This document shows, in pieces, positions 1 through 8,800 of a DNA stretch of 64,000 nucleotides. Every line of letters starts with the position of its first letter. Positions within the stretch are counted from its first letter, which is position 1. Origin of the DNA: Pandoraea norimbergensis (GTDB taxonomy: Bacteria; Pseudomonadota; Gammaproteobacteria; Burkholderiales; Burkholderiaceae); NCBI RefSeq assembly GCF_001465545.3, contig NZ_CP013480.3:1612001-1676000 (forward strand), written 5' to 3'. The notes under the pieces are model-generated. The model searched no databases and had not been told where the DNA came from. It saw nothing but the letters and a program-made list of their open reading frames with translations. A program made the position numbers and the translations under genes.

Positions 1-16
1 AAATGATGCTTCGGCT

Positions 17-47
17 GTCCGGAGGGGGGCTTCTCCCTCCCCCGGAC
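17..47 (-). terminator. Hairpin downstream of gltI
   Basis: GTCCGG (17-22) pairs with CCGGAC (42-47), with G/C-rich bases between them extending the stem. It lies just beyond the 3' end of the minus-strand gltI gene. There is no T-run on the exit side, so it could be an intercistronic RNA-stabilising hairpin before gltJKL rather than a full terminator. Confidence 0.4.
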
Positions 48-89
48 TGCCGACGGACTGCTTTATGGCTTGACTACTGCTTCAACCGA

Positions 90-992
90 TCAGTCGTACG
101 CCTTCGTGACCGGGTCCTTGAACATGGCGCGCATCTCTACCGTCATCGGGTAGTTCATGTTCTGGTTCTTCGGCGGCACCGGCTGCGTGAACCACTTGTT
201 GTACAGCTTCTCCATTTCGCCCGACTTTTCCATGTCGGCGATGACCGTGTTCACCACCTTGGTAAAGGCCGGATCATCCTTGCGCAGCATGCACGCATAG
301 TTTTCGAACTGGAGGTTCGGGCCGACGATCTCGTAACCCTTGGCTTCGTCCGCCGGCAGGGCGGCGCGCTGACCGTACAGCAGCGGCTCGTCCATCACGA
401 AGGCCACAGCGCGGCCTTGCTTGACGGTCAGGAAGCCGTCCGAGTGTTCCTTGGTCTGGATCAGGTTGAAACCGATCTCGCCCTTCTTGCCCGACAGAAT
501 GCGGTCAGCCGTGGTGCCGGCCGTCGTCGAAATGGTCTTGCCCTTCAGGCTGTTCAGGTCGGTGATGCCCGAACCCGTCTTCGCAATCATCTTGATCGAG
601 TACAGGAAGATGTTGTGCGAGAAGCCGACTTGCTTCGCACGCTCGAAGGTGTGGGTGGTCGAGCCGCACTCCAGATCGATCGTGCCGTTTTGCATCAGCG
701 CGATACGGTTCTGCGAGGTGATCGGCGTTTCGGTGATCTTGATGTTCGGCAGGTTCAGGTCTTTCTTGACCGCGTCGACAATCTTCAACGCGATTTCCTG
801 CGAGTAGCCGATCGTCTTGCCCGCGTTGTCCGTGTACGAGAACGGAATCGACGATTCGCGCACCCCGAGTGCGATCACGCCGGTGTCCTTGATCTTCTTG
901 AGCGTTCCGGTCACTTCCTGCGCGCTGGCAGTGTGCGCGAACAGGCTGGCGGCAGCGCTGACGAGCAGCAGAGGGGCAAACAGCTTCTTCAT
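90..992 (-). CDS. gltI: Glutamate/aspartate ABC transporter periplasmic-binding protein
   Basis: This is the periplasmic solute-binding component of a glutamate/aspartate ABC importer. A signal peptide covers residues 1-24 (MKKLF, hydrophobic core, cleavage after TASA). The mature part is a type-3 extracellular solute-binding domain with the family stretch GVIALGVRESSIPFSY near its start. At 300 residues it matches E. coli GltI in length. The start is an ATG with a purine-rich AGGACTGAG upstream. The permease and ATPase genes (gltJKL) are expected beyond the left edge of the window. dadA lies upstream on the same strand, so this corner serves amino-acid uptake and catabolism. Identification is from family sequence; ligand preference is inferred. 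Confidence 0.93.
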   Translation of the reverse strand: MKKLFAPLLLVSAAASLFAHTASAQEVTGTLKKIKDTGVIALGVRESSIPFSYTDNAGKTIGYSQEIALKIVDAVKKDLNLPNIKITETPITSQNRIALMQNGTIDLECGSTTHTFERAKQVGFSHNIFLYSIKMIAKTGSGITDLNSLKGKTISTTAGTTADRILSGKKGEIGFNLIQTKEHSDGFLTVKQGRAVAFVMDEPLLYGQRAALPADEAKGYEIVGPNLQFENYACMLRKDDPAFTKVVNTVIADMEKSGEMEKLYNKWFTQPVPPKNQNMNYPMTVEMRAMFKDPVTKAYD

Positions 993-1161
993 GGTCTCAG
1001 TCCTATAGGAACAAATGGTGCGGTGGTCCGCACCGTTGGAATATCAAACCAAAAATACCGATACAACCAGACACGCCTTCCCAACGGTCCCCGTGGGAGT
1101 GAACAAATGCTTGCCGGCATACGATCGGCCTGGAAGGCCTGTCATGTTCCGGCACCGCGCA
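993..1161 (-). other. Intergenic spacer with hairpin in gltI leader
   Basis: The 169 bp between dadA and gltI holds a perfect inverted repeat GGTGCGG-TGGT-CCGCACC (1017-1034) about 25 bp before the gltI start. A short GGCCT-GGA-AGGCC repeat (1127-1139) sits just past the dadA stop. The first could terminate dadA transcription or shape the gltI leader. No regulator site is recognised. Confidence 0.45.
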
Positions 1162-2418
1162 TTACGCGGCCAGACGGGCAAACCCTGCCAGATCGACGGC
1201 CGGACGCTCGCCATCGATCGCATTGGCGATGACGCGCGCCGCGCCCATCGACAACGTGAAACCCAAACCGCCGTGGCCCACGTTCAGCCACAGATTTCCC
1301 AGCCGCCCCGCACGCCCCAGAATCGGACGCCCATGCGGCGTGGCCGGACGCATCCCCGTCCACTCCAGTGGTGCATGCGCACCGCGCAAGGCCGGGAACA
1401 AGTCGCCCGACAGCGAACGCAAGGCGTCGATGCGATGTTCGGCAATCCGAAAGTCGTAACCGACCAGATCGGCGATGCCCGCCACGCGCAAATGCTCGCC
1501 CAGACTCGCATACACGACCTTGTTGTCGGCATCCGTCACCGACACCTGCGGGCGCGCATCGACCGGTGCGTCGCGATACGTCAGGCTGTAACCCTTGAGC
1601 GGGTACAGCGAAATCGATTCGCCCACGGTGCGCAACAGCGGCATGGCCGCAAGACCGTTGGCGACAACCACGGCATCGACGGCGATATCTCCCGAGCGGG
1701 TGCGCACGGCGCGCACAGTGTCGCCACGCACGTCAAAGCCGGTAACGTCATGCTCGAAGCGCAACGCGCCGCGGGCATGGGCGCCGACGAGTCGCGCCAG
1801 TTCCTTGCACAGCAACTGGCAGTCGCCGGTGCCTTCGCCCGGGGTATGAATCCCGCCCGCCAGTTCGCCGGCAATCTTGCCGAGGGCAGGTTCCAGCGCA
1901 GCACAGGTGGCGGCGTCGACGCGACGCTGCGCGTAACCGAGGCCGTTCGCCAGTTCAAGCGAACGCTCTGCGGCGGCGAGCTTGGCGGCGTCGCGATACA
2001 CCACGAGTTTGCCGCTCAGCCGATAGTCGAACGACACCGACTCCTGTGCGAGAAATTCCAGCATCACTTCGCGGCTATGCAGCCCGAGCGAGAGCAGACG
2101 CAACGTCGAACTGGCATTGGCCTGCGTGTTGCAATGCTTGACGAACTCGAGCGACCAGCGCCAGAAGTCCGGATCGAACGAAGGTTTGATTCGCAACGGC
2201 CCGGTGCGCGAGAACAGCAGTGACGGCAGTTGCGAAAGCACACCCGGTGCCGCCAGCGGCGACACGTAGCCGTAGCTCAACTGGCCGCCGTTGGCGAAGC
2301 TCGTGCCCAGACCCGGACCACGCCCGCTGTCGATGACCGTGACCTCGTGGCCGGCGCGCAGCAACTGATACGCGCTGGCGAGGCCGACGATGCCCGCCCC
2401 GATGACTCCAATATGCAT
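1162..2418 (-). CDS. dadA: D-amino acid dehydrogenase small subunit
   Basis: This is a flavoprotein oxidising D-amino acids (classically D-alanine) to 2-oxo acids at the inner face of the membrane, passing electrons to the respiratory chain. Residues 7-12 (GAGIVG) form the FAD-binding dinucleotide fold. It is followed by a DAO-family domain with the typical FANGGQLSYGYVSPLA stretch after the first Rossmann unit. Near the C-terminus, WTGMRPATPHGRPILG and NVGHGGLGFT are family hallmarks. The 418-residue length is normal for DadA. An in-frame upstream ATG exists at 2550, but translation almost certainly starts at 2418, where the FAD motif begins. A divergent LysR gene suggests regulation by the neighbour. 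Confidence 0.93.
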   Translation of the reverse strand: MHIGVIGAGIVGLASAYQLLRAGHEVTVIDSGRGPGLGTSFANGGQLSYGYVSPLAAPGVLSQLPSLLFSRTGPLRIKPSFDPDFWRWSLEFVKHCNTQANASSTLRLLSLGLHSREVMLEFLAQESVSFDYRLSGKLVVYRDAAKLAAAERSLELANGLGYAQRRVDAATCAALEPALGKIAGELAGGIHTPGEGTGDCQLLCKELARLVGAHARGALRFEHDVTGFDVRGDTVRAVRTRSGDIAVDAVVVANGLAAMPLLRTVGESISLYPLKGYSLTYRDAPVDARPQVSVTDADNKVVYASLGEHLRVAGIADLVGYDFRIAEHRIDALRSLSGDLFPALRGAHAPLEWTGMRPATPHGRPILGRAGRLGNLWLNVGHGGLGFTLSMGAARVIANAIDGERPAVDLAGFARLAA

Positions 2419-2552
2419 GACGATGAATAACAACCAAAAACACAGTGAATTGCAAGGCGGAAAATATTCGCGGCAGCAGGACGGGGACCCCGCCGCAGGC
2501 GCTTTCTCCACGGCCTTTGTTACGCAGTGTAGAACGATAAAAATCGCCAACC

Positions 2553-2574
2553 TATGCGGTTTTGAGGCAGCATA
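2553..2574. promoter_or_regulatory. Candidate LysR operator between dadA and its regulator
   Basis: TATGC (2553-2557) and GCATA (2570-2574) form an exact inverted repeat with a 12-base spacer, close to the geometry of LysR-type sites. It sits in the 214 bp divergent spacer, 135 bp from the dadA start and 59 bp from the regulator start. Function is inferred from position and symmetry only. Confidence 0.45.
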
Positions 2575-2632
2575 TGTCTTTTAGCTATAGGGTCGGCGCG
2601 ACGCGCGGCTCACCACAGAGGCGGCAGCAGGC

Positions 2633-3592
2633 ATGAAATTGCGGCATATCGAGACGTTTCGCGCAGTGGTTCTGACAGGCTCGGCCAGCGGCGCGGCGCA
2701 ACTGCTCAACGTCTCGCAACCGGTGGTCTCACGCGTGCTGCAACACGCCGAGCAACAACTCGGCTTCAAGTTGTTCGATCGCGTGAAGGGCCGCCTCGTG
2801 CCCACGGCCGAAGCGCGCAGGCTCTACCCCGATGTCGAGCGCATCTTCAGCGATCTGGAGCGCCTGCGCACCACCTCGCGCAACCTGCGCCAGCACGGCG
2901 TCGGTCATCTGCGCATCGCCGCCACCCCCAGCCTCGCGCAAAGCCTGCTGCCCGCAGCCATCGAGCGCATGCGGCGGGCGCATCCCGACGTTGTCTTCGA
3001 ACTCATCACGCACCACACGACGGAGATGATCACGGCGATCCTGACGTCGTCGGTCGACGTGGGCATCGTCTCGGCACCACCGATGGCGGCCGGTATCGTG
3101 AGCCGTCCGATTGCGCAGGGGCACATCGTGCTGGCCGTGCCGGCAGCGTGGCCCAAGCTGGCCCGTCGCGGGCAAGCCAGCGCCGAAGCGCTGATCGGCC
3201 GCGATCTCATCAAGCTGCACGACGACACACCGCTGGGCGCACTCATCAATGAGCGTCTGGAACAGACGGCGCTTTTGCAGGATGCCGAAGTGATGGTCCA
3301 GACGTACTCGCTCGCGGCTGCGCTGGTGGAACACGGGCTGGGCTACGCGTTGCTGGACCAGTTCACGGCCGCTAGCGCACACGTGCAGACGCAATGCCTG
3401 TACCGCGTGGCACCGGCCATCGAATTTCCCGTGGAAATGCTGCGCCCGGCGCATGAGCCGGAATCGGTGCTCGCCGATACGTTACGCCGTCATCTGGCGG
3501 ATGTTGCAGAAGAGCTCAGTGCGCGCGCCGAAGCGCTTTGCGAAGGGCGCGAAATCGTCCTCGCGCCCGGTGAGGATGCGGACGAGGGCTGA
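2633..3592 (+). CDS. LysR-family transcriptional regulator, divergent from dadA
   Basis: This 319-residue protein has a LysR-type helix-turn-helix at about residues 4-62 (MKLRHIETFRAVVLTGSASG, then the recognition helix in SQPVVSRVLQHAEQQLG). A periplasmic-binding-like effector domain covers about 90-290. It is transcribed away from dadA with an inverted repeat between the two genes, the usual arrangement for a LysR regulator and its target. A role in controlling D-amino acid catabolism is inferred from position. The overall sequence style resembles the OccR/NocR side of the family, regulators that answer to amino acids, but the inducer cannot be read from sequence. Confidence 0.88.
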   Translation: MKLRHIETFRAVVLTGSASGAAQLLNVSQPVVSRVLQHAEQQLGFKLFDRVKGRLVPTAEARRLYPDVERIFSDLERLRTTSRNLRQHGVGHLRIAATPSLAQSLLPAAIERMRRAHPDVVFELITHHTTEMITAILTSSVDVGIVSAPPMAAGIVSRPIAQGHIVLAVPAAWPKLARRGQASAEALIGRDLIKLHDDTPLGALINERLEQTALLQDAEVMVQTYSLAAALVEHGLGYALLDQFTAASAHVQTQCLYRVAPAIEFPVEMLRPAHEPESVLADTLRRHLADVAEELSARAEALCEGREIVLAPGEDADEG

Positions 3593-3629
3593 GGCAGCGC
3601 CATCACGTCCTTGCCGAATCACGGCGGTG

Positions 3630-4250
3630 TTACCGGCAACCCGGTTCGCTCTTCACTTCGAAGTAAGAGAACGGCTGTCCTTGCAGCTTGCCCGCCAGCG
3701 ACGGATAGTTTGCCGCCACGAAGCGGCGTGCACCGGCCATATCGAACTCGGTGCGTAACCATATCTGCCCGTCGTGACTGTCGAGCACGAGGGTGCCCGC
3801 ATAAATGACATCGCCCCGGCGCACTTGCACCGTCGGCACCTTGCGGCCCTTGCAATAGCGGAAGCGGTAGCTGTTGTCGGCGGGGACGAATTCCATCGGG
3901 CCGAAGCGCTCGTTGCGCATGAGCGGCGAAACTCGCATGGCGACAAACCCGCGCGTCGGCGGGTTGGTGTTGAGGGTGCGCGTGACTTTGCCGCCGACGA
4001 TGCCGTTGACGGTCTGCGAGAAGTCCGAGTAGTTCCACGGCCCCCAGGTGCTTTGCAAAGGCGTGTCGAGCCCGACGATCACGATGGCGTATTCGTCGAG
4101 GGTGTCTTCGGTGAGTTGGGGATTGGGCGGGACGCCCTTGGAACTGCACGCGGCGAGCAGCGCCGCAGTGAGAAGTGCCACAGTGACAAGCGCCGCGCAC
4201 TGCGCAGCAAAGGGGGACAACAGGGCGCGTAACGTTTGCGACGACCTCAT
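3630..4250 (-). CDS. Putative lipoprotein of unknown function
   Basis: This 206-residue protein has a lipoprotein signal: a charged start, a hydrophobic stretch and the lipobox LLAAC with Cys35 as the lipidation site. The mature part shows no domain I recognise. It is rich in aromatic and polar residues and contains TWGPWNYSDFSQTVNGIVGG and a Cys near both the middle and the C-terminus. The start at 4250 is chosen because GGAGG lies 7 bases upstream and the signal peptide begins there; a longer frame reading upstream to 4439 runs into dbpA. It follows dbpA on the same strand with a 37 bp gap and could be co-transcribed. Function unknown; cell-envelope location is a confident inference. Confidence 0.82.
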   Translation of the reverse strand: MRSSQTLRALLSPFAAQCAALVTVALLTAALLAACSSKGVPPNPQLTEDTLDEYAIVIVGLDTPLQSTWGPWNYSDFSQTVNGIVGGKVTRTLNTNPPTRGFVAMRVSPLMRNERFGPMEFVPADNSYRFRYCKGRKVPTVQVRRGDVIYAGTLVLDSHDGQIWLRTEFDMAGARRFVAANYPSLAGKLQGQPFSYFEVKSEPGCR

Positions 4251-4287
4251 TGCAGCCTCCTTGCCGCGCGCGGCGTGGGTAGGTAGC

Positions 4288-5703
4288 TTAGTCCTGCTGC
4301 ATGTACCGCACTTTGACCTTACGGTTCTTGACGCGACCGTCGTTGAGCTTGCGCAGCGCCACGGGGGCGATATCGCGCTCCACAGCAATATACGTGAAGT
4401 TCTCGAGCACGTTGATCTTGCCGATCTGGCTGGCCGCAAAACCTGCCTCGCCGGTCAGCGCGCCGAGCACGTCGCCCGGACGGATTTTGTCTTTCTTGCC
4501 GCCATACATCTGAAGGGTCACCATCGGCGGCAGCAAATGGCCGGCGCCCGACGGCGTCAGCTCGTCGAGCTTGTGCCACGGCACTTCACGGCCTTGCGAC
4601 GCTTCGATCGCCCCCACCCGGCCCATCTCGTTCATGCTGACCAGACTGAACGCCCAGCCGTCTTCGTCCGCGCGGCCGGTACGGCCAACACGGTGCACGT
4701 ACACCTCGGGGTCGGGCGTCACGTCCACGTTGATCACGGCTTCGAGCTGGGTGATGTCGAGCCCGCGCGCGGCCACGTCGGTCGCGACAAGCACCGAGCA
4801 GCTACGGTTCGCAAACTGAATCAGCACCTGATCGCGCTCGCGCTGTTCCAGATCGCCATGCAGCGTCAGCGCGTGGAAGCCTTCGGCAAGCAGCACGTCG
4901 GTCAGATCGCGGCACTGGGCGCGGGTGTTACAGAACGCAATCGTGCTGACTGGGCGGAAGTGGTCGAGCAACAGCCCCACGGCGTGCAGACGTTCTTCTT
5001 CGCGCACTTCGTAAAAGCGCTGGCGAATCTTGCTGGCGTCGTGCTTTTCTTCAAGGCGAATCTCGCGCGGCGAGCGCAGCAGGCGCTGGGCGAGCTTGCC
5101 GATCCCTTCCGGATAGGTCGCCGAGAAGAGCAGCGTCTGGCGCGAGGCCGGCGTCTGGCGGGCAACCGTGGCGATGTCGTCGAAGAACCCCATGTCGAGC
5201 ATGCGGTCGGCTTCGTCGAGCACCAGCGTCTTCACGTTGGCCAGCGAGAGCGTTTCGCGCTCAAGGTGATCCATGATGCGGCCCGGCGTGCCCACCACGA
5301 TGTGCGCGCCGTGCGCGAGGCTCTCAGCCTGCGGACGCAGCGGGGCGCCACCGCACAGCGTAAGCACCTTGACGTTGTCTTCGGCGCGGGCGATGCGGCG
5401 CACTTCCTGCGCGACCTGCTCGGCAAGCTCGCGGGTCGGGCACAGCACGGCGGCCTGCACGTTGAAGTCGCGCACATCGACGCGCTGGAGCAGTCCGAGC
5501 GCGAAGGCGGCGGTCTTGCCGCTGCCGGTCTTGGCTTGTGCAATGAGATCGTGCCCGGCGAGCATGTCGGGCAGCGCGGCGCCCTGAATGGGCGTCATCG
5601 AGACGTAACCGAGCCGTGCGAGGTTCTCCTGCATGGCAGGCGAGAGCGGCAGGCTCGAGAAGGGGGCGCCGTCGGCGCGTGAATCGGGGGCTTTTGAAGT
5701 CAT
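4288..5703 (-). CDS. dbpA: ATP-dependent RNA helicase DbpA
   Basis: This DEAD-box helicase is a 50S ribosome assembly factor that acts at helix 92 of 23S rRNA. Motifs run in order: Q motif near residue 40, AKTGSGKT (57-64), PTRELA (~89-94), DEAD (162-165), SAT (193-195) and HRVGRTGR (~335). The last ~75 residues match the DbpA-type RNA-binding domain (for example KIRPGDVLGALTGEAG), which separates it from RhlE or SrmB. The 471-residue length is typical. The ATG at 5703 is preferred; a TTG two codons upstream is also open. No Shine-Dalgarno lies at normal distance. A consensus -10 box ends 5 bases before the ATG, which suggests a leaderless transcript. Confidence 0.93.
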   Translation of the reverse strand: MTSKAPDSRADGAPFSSLPLSPAMQENLARLGYVSMTPIQGAALPDMLAGHDLIAQAKTGSGKTAAFALGLLQRVDVRDFNVQAAVLCPTRELAEQVAQEVRRIARAEDNVKVLTLCGGAPLRPQAESLAHGAHIVVGTPGRIMDHLERETLSLANVKTLVLDEADRMLDMGFFDDIATVARQTPASRQTLLFSATYPEGIGKLAQRLLRSPREIRLEEKHDASKIRQRFYEVREEERLHAVGLLLDHFRPVSTIAFCNTRAQCRDLTDVLLAEGFHALTLHGDLEQRERDQVLIQFANRSCSVLVATDVAARGLDITQLEAVINVDVTPDPEVYVHRVGRTGRADEDGWAFSLVSMNEMGRVGAIEASQGREVPWHKLDELTPSGAGHLLPPMVTLQMYGGKKDKIRPGDVLGALTGEAGFAASQIGKINVLENFTYIAVERDIAPVALRKLNDGRVKNRKVKVRYMQQD

Positions 5704-5708
5704 GCGCA

Positions 5709-5714
5709 ATTATA
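5709..5714 (-). promoter_or_regulatory. Consensus -10 box abutting the dbpA start
   Basis: Reading the minus strand, TATAAT occupies 5714-5709 and is followed by TGCGC and then the ATG at 5703. A start site 6 bases after the -10 box would coincide with the A of the ATG. The -35 region is weak (TTGGAC lies only 13 bases upstream), so the call rests on the perfect -10 hexamer and its position. Confidence 0.45.
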
Positions 5715-5896
5715 CCGGCTTATCTCCGTCCAACCGGCGGGGTGCCGGCGCTGCCATACTGGGCGTCGTGCCGCCGTAGCGGGCTGCCGCCGCGGGTTGC
5801 CGCCGGTCTCCCCGACGCACCATTGCTGCCCGGGGCCACCCGGCGTAGCATGGCCTTGCCTGTCGATGACTCGTCCCATTCCTGCCGAGGTTTTTC

Positions 5897-8800
5897 ATGC
5901 CTGCGCATCCGGAAGAGAAGGTCCGCCAGCACATGGCGGAAGTCGTGACCATGGCGCGCGAGCGCGCGCCCGACGTCGCTGCCCAGTTCGAACCCTTCGT
6001 ATTGCATTACTACGGTCTTGCCGATGCCGAGGAGGTCGTCTCGCGCAGTGTCGCCGATCTTTATGGCGCGGCGATGGCGCATTGGCAACTGGGGCAGAAA
6101 TTCGTGTCCGGCCAGCCCCGCATCCGTATCTACAATCCCACACTCGACCAGCACGGCTGGCATTGCAGCCACACGGTGGTCGAGATCGTCAACGACGACA
6201 TGCCGTTTCTCGTCGACTCGGTGACGATGGAAATCAACCGGCAGGGGCTGGCGCTCCACTCGGCGTTCCACCCCGTCTACCGCGTCACCCGAGATAACAC
6301 TGGCAAACGGATTGCTGTGGCCCCCGGCGGCGGTATCCGGCGCAGCACCATGCCGGCTATCGGCGACGGGGCCAGTGCAGCCAGCCCGAGCGGCAAGACA
6401 GCGCGTGGCGGCACAGGCAACGGCGGTGCTGCGGGCGCGGCACAGGTCGGCGCGCTGCTCGGCGCTACAGCCGCAGCGGGCGCGGCCTCGCCAACTGGCG
6501 ACGGTGGTGGCGCCAGTCAGGACGGGGGGCGTTTCGAATCGTATATTCACATCGAAGTCGACCGCTTCTCCGAACCCGAGCGCATTCAGGCGCTTGCCGA
6601 CGGCCTGCAACGCGTGCTCGGCGACGTGCGCGCAGCGGTGGAAGACTGGCGCGCGATGCAGGCGGCGGCCCACGCGGCCATCGAGGCGCTCACGCAACGG
6701 GCGGCGCAGAAGGGCGTGAGCGAGCAGGAGCGGGCGGAAGTGGACGAGGCGCAGGCCTTCCTCGACTGGATGCTCGGCCGCCACTTCACCTTCCTGGGCT
6801 ATCGCGATTACGAACTCGTGGAGCGCGACGGCGCGCATTATCTGCAAGGTGTGACGGGGACCGGGCTGGGCGTACTGCGTGAATCGCGCCGCGACGCCGC
6901 GTCGCCCGACGTCACCCGCCTGTCACCGGGCGCCATCGGCATCGTGGAAGCCAGCACGCCGATATTCCTTACCAAGGCGAACTCGCGCGCCACCGTGCAC
7001 CGGCCGGGCTATCTGGACTATGTGGGCGTGAAGCGCTTCGACGCGCAGGGTCGCGTTTGCGGCGAGCGCCGCTTTCTGGGCCTGTACACATCAACCGTCT
7101 ATATGGTGCCGGTGGAAGATATCCCGCTGGTGCGCCGCAAAGTTGCCGAAGTCATCGGGCGCACGGGTTTCCTGCCTAACGGCCATCTGGCCAAGACGCT
7201 CGTCACCATTCTCGAACAGTACCCGCGCGACGAACTCTTCCAGATCGATGTCGACGCGCTGGCGGAAATTGCGCTTGGCATTCTGCGCTTGCAGGAGCGC
7301 CAGCGTACGCGGCTCTTTGTGCGGCGCGACCGGTTCGACCGTTTCGTGTCGTGCATGGTGTTCGTGCCGCGCGAGAAATTCAATACGGACCTGCGCGTGC
7401 GGGTGCAGAACCTGTTGCTGGCGGCCTATCACGGCACCGGCGTGGAATTTACGCCGCAACTCTCCGAGTCGATGCTCGCGCGCATTCACATTACCGTTCG
7501 CACGGAGCCCGGCCATGTGCCCGACGTCGATGTGAACGAACTCGAAGCGCGCATCGTCGAGACGTCGCGCCGCTGGCAGGACGACCTCTCGGAAGCCCTG
7601 CGGGAGCAGTTGGGCGAAGAGCGGGGTATGCGGGCGCTGCGTCGCTATGCGCAGGCGTTCCCCGCCGGGTATCGCGAAGACTATGCCGCGCGCGTGGCAG
7701 TGCGGGACGTGGAATTGATCGAGCCGCTGCTGGGCGCGCGCCAGTCGGCCACGGGTTGCTCGCAGTTGTCGATGCAGCTTTATCGTCCGCTCGAAGCCTC
7801 GCCCGGCGCGTTGCGTTTCAAGATTTATCAGGCGGGCGAACCCATCGCCCTCTCGCGCAGCCTGCCGATGCTGGAGCATCTTGGCGTGCGCGTGAACGAC
7901 GAGCGGCCGTATCGCATTGAGACCGCTGACTCGGGCGCGATCTGGATGCACGATTTCGGCATGACGAGCCTCGATGGTGCCGACGTCGATCTTGAAAATG
8001 CGCGGGCGCGTTTCGAAGACGCCTTCGCGCGTATCTGGGCGGGCGACGTCGAGAACGACGATCTGAACCGGTTGGTCTTGCAGGCCGGGCTCACGTGGCG
8101 CGAAGTGCGCATCCTGCGCGCGTACGCCAAGTACATCCGGCAAGTCGGCTCGACCTTCAGCAATGCCTATATAGAAAGCGCACTGACGGGCAATCCGTCC
8201 ATTGCAGGGCTGCTCGTGCGGCTATTCCTTGCACGCTTCGACCCGGCGCTTCCAGCGCAGACGCGCACCCATCAGTCGGAGCGGTTGCGCGCACAAATCC
8301 ATGCGGCGCTCGAAGACGTGCCCAATCTCGACGAAGACCGCATCCTGCGCCAGTTTCTCGGGGTGCTGGAGGCGACGCTGCGCACCAACTACTTCCAGCG
8401 CGGGAAGGACGGCACGACGCAGAAGCCTTATCTGTCGTTCAAGTTCGATCCGTCGAAGGTGCCGGGTTTGCCTGAACCGAAGCCGATGTTCGAGATCTGG
8501 GTGTATTCGCCTCGGGTCGAAGGGGTGCACCTGCGCGGCGGGCGCGTGGCGCGTGGCGGTTTGCGCTGGTCCGACCGACGGGAAGATTTCCGCACCGAAG
8601 TGCTGGGCCTCGTCAAAGCCCAGATGGTGAAAAACACCGTGATCGTGCCGGTGGGCTCGAAGGGCGGGTTTGTCGTCAAGCAGCCGCCGGCGCCGGGCGA
8701 TCGCGACGCCTTTCTGGCCGAAGGCGTGGCGTGCTATCAGACCTTCCTGCGCGGTTTGCTCGATCTGACCGACAACTATGTCGACGGCCAACTCGTGGCG

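Noticed and set aside
3..1232. 409-codon plus-strand open frame
   Set aside because: It is antisense to gltI and dadA, has Arg/His/Val-rich composition typical of GC-rich shadow frames and no family resemblance.
4048..5682. 544-codon plus-strand open frame
   Set aside because: Antisense shadow of dbpA, whose helicase motifs are complete on the other strand.
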